The notes under the pieces were generated by a model, which was not told where the DNA came from, did not search any database, and worked only from the letters and a program-made list of their open reading frames with translations. The position numbers and the translations under genes are program-made. A stretch of 64,000 bases of DNA from Anthopleura xanthogrammica (taxonomy: Eukaryota > Cnidaria > Anthozoa > Actiniaria > Actiniidae): the NCBI GenBank assembly GCA_964019055.1, contig OZ025212.1, positions 15,177,590-15,241,589 of the forward strand. The letters are read 5' to 3'. Shown piece after piece: positions 57,859 through 64,000 of the stretch (position 1 is the first letter of the stretch; every line of letters starts with the position of its first letter).

Positions 57859-57986
57859 ACATGTTAAGAGCCTGATATCGTTTTTATTCACGAGTTTCCC
57901 GTGCATATCGCGAACAAGCGAGTCTGCGAGTGAGCGATATGATACGGGAAACGAGTGAATAAAAATGATATCAACTCTTAACATGT
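57859..57986. mobile_element. Foldback element, 128 bp
   Basis: ACATGTTAAGAGCCTGATAT with CGTTTTTATTCAC pairs with GTGAATAAAAATGATATCAA with CTCTTAACATGT; inner GTTTCCCGT pairs with ACGGGAAAC. Confidence 0.85.
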
Positions 57987-58059
57987 AATAATTTGTTTAT
58001 TGCACATTAAGGGTCGATTATATATCATTATATATCGCGAGATTTTATTGGACAGTTTG

Positions 58060-58084
58060 CCGTGAAGTGATATCGTATCACTTC
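58060..58084. repeat. Short palindrome GTGAAGTGATATCGTATCAC
   Basis: CCGTGAAGTGATA and TATCACTTCAC are inverted around a CG centre; it may be the relic of another foldback element. Confidence 0.7.
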
Positions 58085-58240
58085 ACTGATATGGTTTTTA
58101 TTCACGGATTTATTTCACGTATATCTAAATGTGTAATAAAAGCTATAATTAAAGGCTCCCATGTTCTCACACAGTATGGGAGAGAGCTATTCTTAAAACG
58201 ACTTGTTCATATAGACTCTTTTGATAAATCCTTAGATGCT

Positions 58241-58336
58241 TTATTTTCCGTGTTTGACGTCAAACTTATTCTTTTCAATTTCGTTCAAGGGAACAAATTT
58301 CAAAAGAATTAATTTGACGTCAAACACGGAAAATAA
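58241..58336. repeat. Foldback element, 24 bp perfect arms
   Basis: TTATTTTCCGTGTTTGACGT with CAAA pairs with TTTGACGTCAAACACGGAAA with ATAA. Confidence 0.9.
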
Positions 58337-58807
58337 ATCATTGTAGGATTTAAAAGTGTCTATAGTAGTAATTTTTATTAGTTTAAATTATTTCATAATT
58401 TTATCAGTTTATTTACTTTCCGATATCGGTTTTATTGAATATTGATCAGTATAGATTATCAGTAGTTTTTCTTATTTATTGTAATGTGGTCTAATGTGCA
58501 TTAGATCATTTCATGTATCTTGCGAATCATAAGTTATTATATTATATTAAATTATTAAATTATTAGGATGCATGTGGATGAATTAATGACACGCACAGCT
58601 CGATGTTGGATGAACTGTGAAAAAATACCTTATTTTTCCTCCCCAAACAAACCTATTTTTTCCCTTTACTGTTTTAATCTTGATATTCTTTTTATGAGAA
58701 ACACAGGTTAACTGACCAATTGCTAGCCGGATGTTATAAGCGACCTACTTTGTAAGAGCTAACAGTTCATCTACATTATTTACTGCTATTGTTTCAGTGT
58801 ACAACAA

Positions 58808-59087
58808 CCCGCTGAGTTGAACTACAGAACAAACTCAAGGTTAACCAATCAGAATTGAGGATTCGACATATTGTTTTGATTAGCATTTCCCATTATTCTG
58901 CCAAGAGAATTTATGAAATACGAGTTCTTCCTTCTTTAAATTAATCGTAAACGCTTGTCGAACTCATGGCAGAATTTTATTTCAATCAACAAGAAAAGTC
59001 TACATTGTATACTCGGAAAATGCTCGAAAAATGCTAACCAAAATAATTCCCATAATTCCTTTCGGGGAAGGCGATCAACTCAGCTGG
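58808..59087. mobile_element. MITE-like insertion in the FREP-C upstream region
   Basis: Ends CCCGCTGAGTTGA and TCAACTCAGCTGG are inverted with one mismatch. FREP-A has the uninterrupted sequence ACAACAAGTTAATCTCG where FREP-C has ACAACAA, the element, then AAGTTAATCTCG, implying a 2-bp AA target duplication. It is thus an insertion seen against an empty paralogous site. Confidence 0.75.
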
Positions 59088-59350
59088 AAGTTAATCTCGC
59101 TAACTTTTCGTGTTTGTGGTCGAAAACACCACGCGAAAACCAAACATCGCTTAATGAAGCCATTCACTCTAACATATCAATCAAGTCAGTTATTCTTCCT
59201 TGACGCCAAATTTGTATCGCTTTTCTTTGTTTAGAAAGAGACGAAAGCATTCACCAGGACTTAGCAGGACTCATTTGAGTTCATCTTGTACTACAAGGAA
59301 CCGTTATCAATCCTGATTGGGATTTATTTTTTCGACGTTCGATTTTCACC

Positions 59351-60196
59351 ATGAAGATTTTTTTGAGCGTTGTACTTTTGGTGATCACTTTGGTAAGATT
59401 ATAATTTTGCTAGTTTAATCTGACTTGAATCAGAACTTTAGAAAATAAAGCTTTCTAAATTGATCACGTTCGTTTGATACGTCAGCTTTTCTTACATGAG
59501 TTTCTCTTTTTCAGACTTCGGTTTCATCCGTGGGGACAAAAAAGAAAGGCAAAAAGCTGTCCGTTCAATGTCAAGTGAGTAAGCCCCAAGATAGAAAAAA
59601 AACACATGATCCCTAACTAACTAAGTTTTAATTTCAAGAGTTTTATTCTTTTATCAATTCTCATGTATTTTTATTTATTCATTTATTTTCATTTTCGTTT
59701 TCAATTGCATTTTGTACTATCCAAGATTCTCTATGGTATATCTTTATATGAAGCATCTACTCCAGACCTCTCTTTAATCCAAAAGTTTTTAACTAGGTGT
59801 TACAAAAGAAAGTATGTATCTGAGGATTTAAATATTTTAGATCTTTTGAAGATGTCGGATTTTTCCATTTTTAACAACATCAAAATTTTAGGAGATCATC
59901 TCTTGTTTAAACTTCTGCCAAAGGTAAAAGACTCATCTCTTAGACTTAGAAGCAGAACATGACAACATCCCAAAGTTAATACGGAGCGATACAAACAAGC
60001 GTTTCTAAATAGATTAATTTTTAATCACAATTTAGCTATTTAGTTTTATTATATTATTTATATATATATACGTTTTAAATATTAGTATCTAGTTAGTTTT
60101 TGTATATATTCTCATTTCGATAATCTATAAATTATCTCTTTTTCTCATCTTATTGTAAATATTGATTTGTATTTTAATCGGTATCAAATAAAGACA

Positions 60197-60251
<55 letters not shown>

Positions 60252-60561
60252 AAGTAATAAAGTAAAAAGAAGAACTCATGACATTTATAACACAGATTTT
60301 TCTATTGACAATGCCATCGCTAATTTTAATGAGATTTTTAATTTTTCTTTGTATGTGCATATTTTATTGATATTTTGTACCTACATTGCTATATTCTTAA
60401 TTTAATATTTGAACTCAGTTTTTTTTCTTTACCTTAATAATACTTTCAATACTTTAGATTTTAAATACATATAACTTTGTAAATAGTCATAGCAATTTTT
60501 ATAGCATTTTTTGTAATTTTCATTATTATTATTATTATTGGATGTGAAATAAAGATTTTTA

Positions 60562-60616
<55 letters not shown>

Positions 60617-61316
60617 TATTTCATTTACTTATTTCGTTAAGGATGGATTCTGCCAAAAGCCTTTCCAACCGAAATCTTGCCTTGAATACCTGAGAAAAGG
60701 TGCTTCCAAATGCGGTGTTTACAAGATCTACGATAACGCTGGTAACAGCTTTCCTGTCTACTGTGATATGAAGTCCGAGCCAGGAAATGCCTGGACACTA
60801 GTCATGTCTTGGAGCAACAAATATAGATTGATAAGACAGTTTTTACTGTTCCCATTCAAACAGAACGGTCCTGTCAACAAGAACATCCCAAACTTCAACC
60901 TGTACCGGCAGACGTTGTCTCGTATGCAGTCCATCAAGACTCACTCTACACACTGGAGAGCCACGTGTAATTACCCTACACACGGAGTAGACTACAGGGA
61001 CTACGTGAGGGGAAACTTCAGGGACTTTGACATTATGACCTTCCTTGGTGCTGGAGTGTGTAAGAAAGTAGAGTATGTCAACATCCGTGGACATGTTGGC
61101 ATCCACACAACTGCTAAGTGGTGGCAGGGAGTAAACACCTGGACTTTGCACACTGACAGTAGTTATGGGAATTATAAAGGCTGTGGATTCAACCCGGCAC
61201 CAGGATCAGTGACAGAAGAAGATAACTTTGGTCATGGCAGCAACACCAATCCCAACTTCCGTTGTACCACTAACGACAAGTCAACAACCCAGTGGTGGTT
61301 CGGTGGTCATCTTTGA
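59351..61316 (+). CDS. FREP-C: secreted fibrinogen-like domain protein
   Basis: Exons 59351-59392, 59515-59574 and 60642-61316, phase 0, 258 residues. The leader MKIFLSVVLLVITLTSVSS is nearly the same as in FREP-A, and exon 2 (ending KKLSVQCQ) is also shared. The body starts DGFCQKPFQPKSCLEYL, shorter than in A and B, then carries the fibrinogen-like SKCGVYKIYDNAGNSFPVYC and ends WWFGGHL. A small insertion (SYGNYKGCGF) marks the last third. All nine shared cysteines are present. Intron 2 has been enlarged by LINE 3' ends. Secretion is well supported; molecular partner unknown. Confidence 0.85.
59700..60249 (+). mobile_element. 5'-truncated LINE 3' end with (ATT)n tail
   Basis: Encodes SKILYGISLYEASTPDLSLI, QKFLTRCYKRKYVSE and later NTERYKQAFLNRLIFNHNLA, the C-terminal end of coral-type CR1-like retrotransposon proteins. 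One in-frame TGA at 59960 interrupts it, so it is dead. A 3' UTR ends AAATAAAGACAT then (ATT)n at 60199-60249. Confidence 0.8.
60250..60613 (+). mobile_element. Second LINE 3'-UTR copy with (ATT)n tail
   Basis: AT-rich non-coding DNA ending GTGAAATAAAGATTTTTATA then (ATT)n to 60613, the same tail form as at 36070-36144. It abuts the acceptor region of FREP-C exon 3. Confidence 0.6.
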
Positions 61317-61436
61317 ACAAGAAGCGCTCCATGATCAGCACTGACCAGGACATGACATTAGTAGCATTCACTAGACTCATGTACTGTAGTTGAAGATATG
61401 ATAAAATAGTAATGATGTAGAAGGTTAATAATTAAC

Positions 61437-61442
61437 AATAAA
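61437..61442 (+). terminator. Poly(A) signal for FREP-C
   Basis: AATAAA 121 bp after the stop. Confidence 0.6.
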
Positions 61443-61663
61443 ACAGATCATAAAAAAGAAGTGATAATTTATTGCAGAGCTAGTGATATATTCAATTAAA
61501 AATAGCTGAGAAAAAATGAGGGGAAAAATTACACATGAAAAGTTGAATCAAAATATATAACGATAATCGTGTTGCAGTCCTCGATAGTTTTGTAACAAGG
61601 TCATTGCACTTTTTTACTCGCCTTCCACATCAAGGAAATTTCAGGGGGGTAGGGAGGGGAGTC

Positions 61664-62645
<982 letters not shown>

Positions 62646-64000
62646 GAGAGAAGCACGACTAACAAACATTTTTCTTTGGAGTTTTGTACATCACAGCCTA
62701 CATAACAGGCAGCCCAAACAATGTTGTTTTAACGCCTGTGTTTTACCATGGGTCAATCAGAGTAAGTCTCGCTATGTCGCCATGTTGAGGCCAGGCTGCG
62801 CAGCCCTAGAATCAGCTGATAATTTCCAATCACTACTGCTAACGTTTGCTCCAGAATTAAGCATAAATACGGCGAAAATTGTGCCGTTATTATCAGCAAC
62901 CTTGGACCAAAGTACAATTTCTAAAAGGAATGGCTATCGTACTTCAGTGCTGTGCTGTTTTTTGAGTAGATTGAGGTATTTTTCGGGTTTTATCGTCCAG
63001 TACAATGGAGTTGGTAGGAATCGTAGTCATCCAGCCTTGTCCTTTCTTAGGTAGGGCAGGGAAAAGGATTGAAAAAAATACCCCATAAAGGCTAAATCCT
63101 AGGCAATGCAGTCCACAAGTCACCAAAAACAACGTTGGATAAAGGTATGATAAAATGTAATAATATATTATCAATTTTACCGTGAATTTTTAACTTCGTT
63201 CTTCTACTGTCTTCGTCACAAAACCATTGCTTGGGCTACCTGGTCAACTTAAAACTAGTCCAGATAAAGTTTAGCAAAAAACTTAGCTTTAAATTTAAGG
63301 ATTAATATTAACGAGTGCTTTCAAGTTTTGAAATTGCCCGAGTCGCCAATATAATTTTCGGAGTTTATCATATAGGTATAGGGCAAAAACCACTCTAAAA
63401 CTTGATTCTCCTAAATTCTCTCAAAACGTAGTTGAAACCATATACATCCAAAATAGTAAAAAGTTCTTATTTTAGTCCCCAGATACGAGATTATACTCTA
63501 AGAAACTTATGAACTCTTATCTGGGGACCTTAAAATAAGACCTTTTTACTAGTTTTGAGAGAATCAAGCTTATTTCAGGGGGGTGGGGGGGGGGGGGAGT
63601 TTATTAACAGACAGACAGACAGACAGAAAAAAATTCATGTCCTTTAGGAAACCAATATAATAGTCGAGCGCTGCCAATCATCCTGAACTATCTTTTACCA
63701 GTTTTACGAGGCCGCATTTGCGGGAAAACGTTTATCTAGACACCTGTACCATTTCTAGTGTTCTCATTTTTACTTGAGTTTTTATTTATTTATGTATTTT
63801 AAGGGTTTTTTCGTCCCTCTAAGTATCTCCAACGCAAAACTGACGGGAAGCTTTTTTACAATTTACTAGTAAGCGTTGCTACGCAACTGAACTACCAATC
63901 ATTTCCTAGTAATTCGGCCCTGATAATAAGCAAGAAAGCCCTCCTTAATTAGCCAATCAGCATCAAGTAATTTTGCCCTATATCATAATAAAAAAACGAT
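62646..64000. other. Unassigned right end of the window
   Basis: No gene recognised. A 90-codon plus-strand frame (62782-63054, starting MLRPGCAALESADNFQ) has no known motif and no clear splice context. It also holds a foldback element at 63401-63568 and a short (ACAG)n at 63608-63626 after a G-rich run. Confidence 0.5.
63401..63568. mobile_element. MITE-like element with long inverted ends
   Basis: CTTGATTCTC, CTCTCAAAAC and GTAAAAAGTTCTTATTTTAG with TCCCCAGATA at the left pair with TATCTGGGGACCTTAAAATA with AGACCTTTTTAC, GTTTTGAGAG and GAATCAAG at the right. Confidence 0.8.

Larger units (their letters stand above)
56814..59350. other. Region between divergent FREP-B and FREP-C
   Basis: Both promoters must lie here. 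It holds three foldback elements (57859-57986, 58060-58084, 58241-58336), a MITE-like insertion (58808-59087) and the upstream block shared with FREP-A (59090-59350). Confidence 0.6.

Noticed and set aside
62782..63054. 90-codon frame at the right end as a gene
   Set aside because: No motif, no signal peptide and no convincing splice or promoter context; left as unassigned.

Overview
This is eukaryotic, animal nuclear DNA: AT-rich, with intron-split genes (GT..AG junctions checked by reading frame), very long microsatellites, SINE and LINE remnants and many short inverted-repeat elements. The gene content (a MEIS-type TALE homeobox gene, a WDR64-type WD-repeat gene, and a local family of secreted fibrinogen-like proteins resembling those of coral skeletal-matrix and surface proteins) suggests an anthozoan cnidarian, probably a stony coral. 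The species cannot be named from the sequence.

Layout. (1) 1-8844: no coding exon recognised; probably upstream or first-intron DNA of the homeobox gene. (2) 8845-23436, + strand: a MEIS/homothorax gene, nine coding exons found and the first short coding exon missing. Its introns hold no second gene I can support, but intron 6 has an exact PBX-MEIS composite site. (3) 23437-29777: intergenic, with repeats in the probable MEIS 3' UTR, one inverted-repeat element and a ~145 bp minisatellite. (4) 29778-49298, + strand: a 35-exon gene for a WDR64-like protein of 1148 residues; every junction keeps the frame. Its introns are packed with tRNA-derived SINEs, LINE 3' ends, foldback elements and microsatellites of several hundred bases. 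(5) 50483-50711: a possible two-exon micro-gene. (6) 51104-61316: three paralogous secreted fibrinogen-like genes called here FREP-A (+), FREP-B (-) and FREP-C (+). A and B converge, B and C diverge. (7) 61317-64000: an (AGAC)n tract of almost 1 kb and unassigned DNA.

The homeobox gene and the WD gene are ordinary conserved animal genes with separate roles (transcription; probably a ciliary or sperm scaffold). The most interesting part is the fibrinogen-like cluster: A and C share leader exons and about 260 bp of upstream DNA, whereas B has an unrelated leader exon and a 24-base second exon joined to a body exon that matches A at one end and C in the middle. This looks like exon replacement plus gene conversion. 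Also notable are a tandem array whose units resemble a reverse-transcriptase motif, a tandemly amplified inverted-repeat element, and a SINE whose tail has expanded into an 11-unit minisatellite. All coding calls rest on reading frames, splice consensus and remembered family patterns; no search was run.
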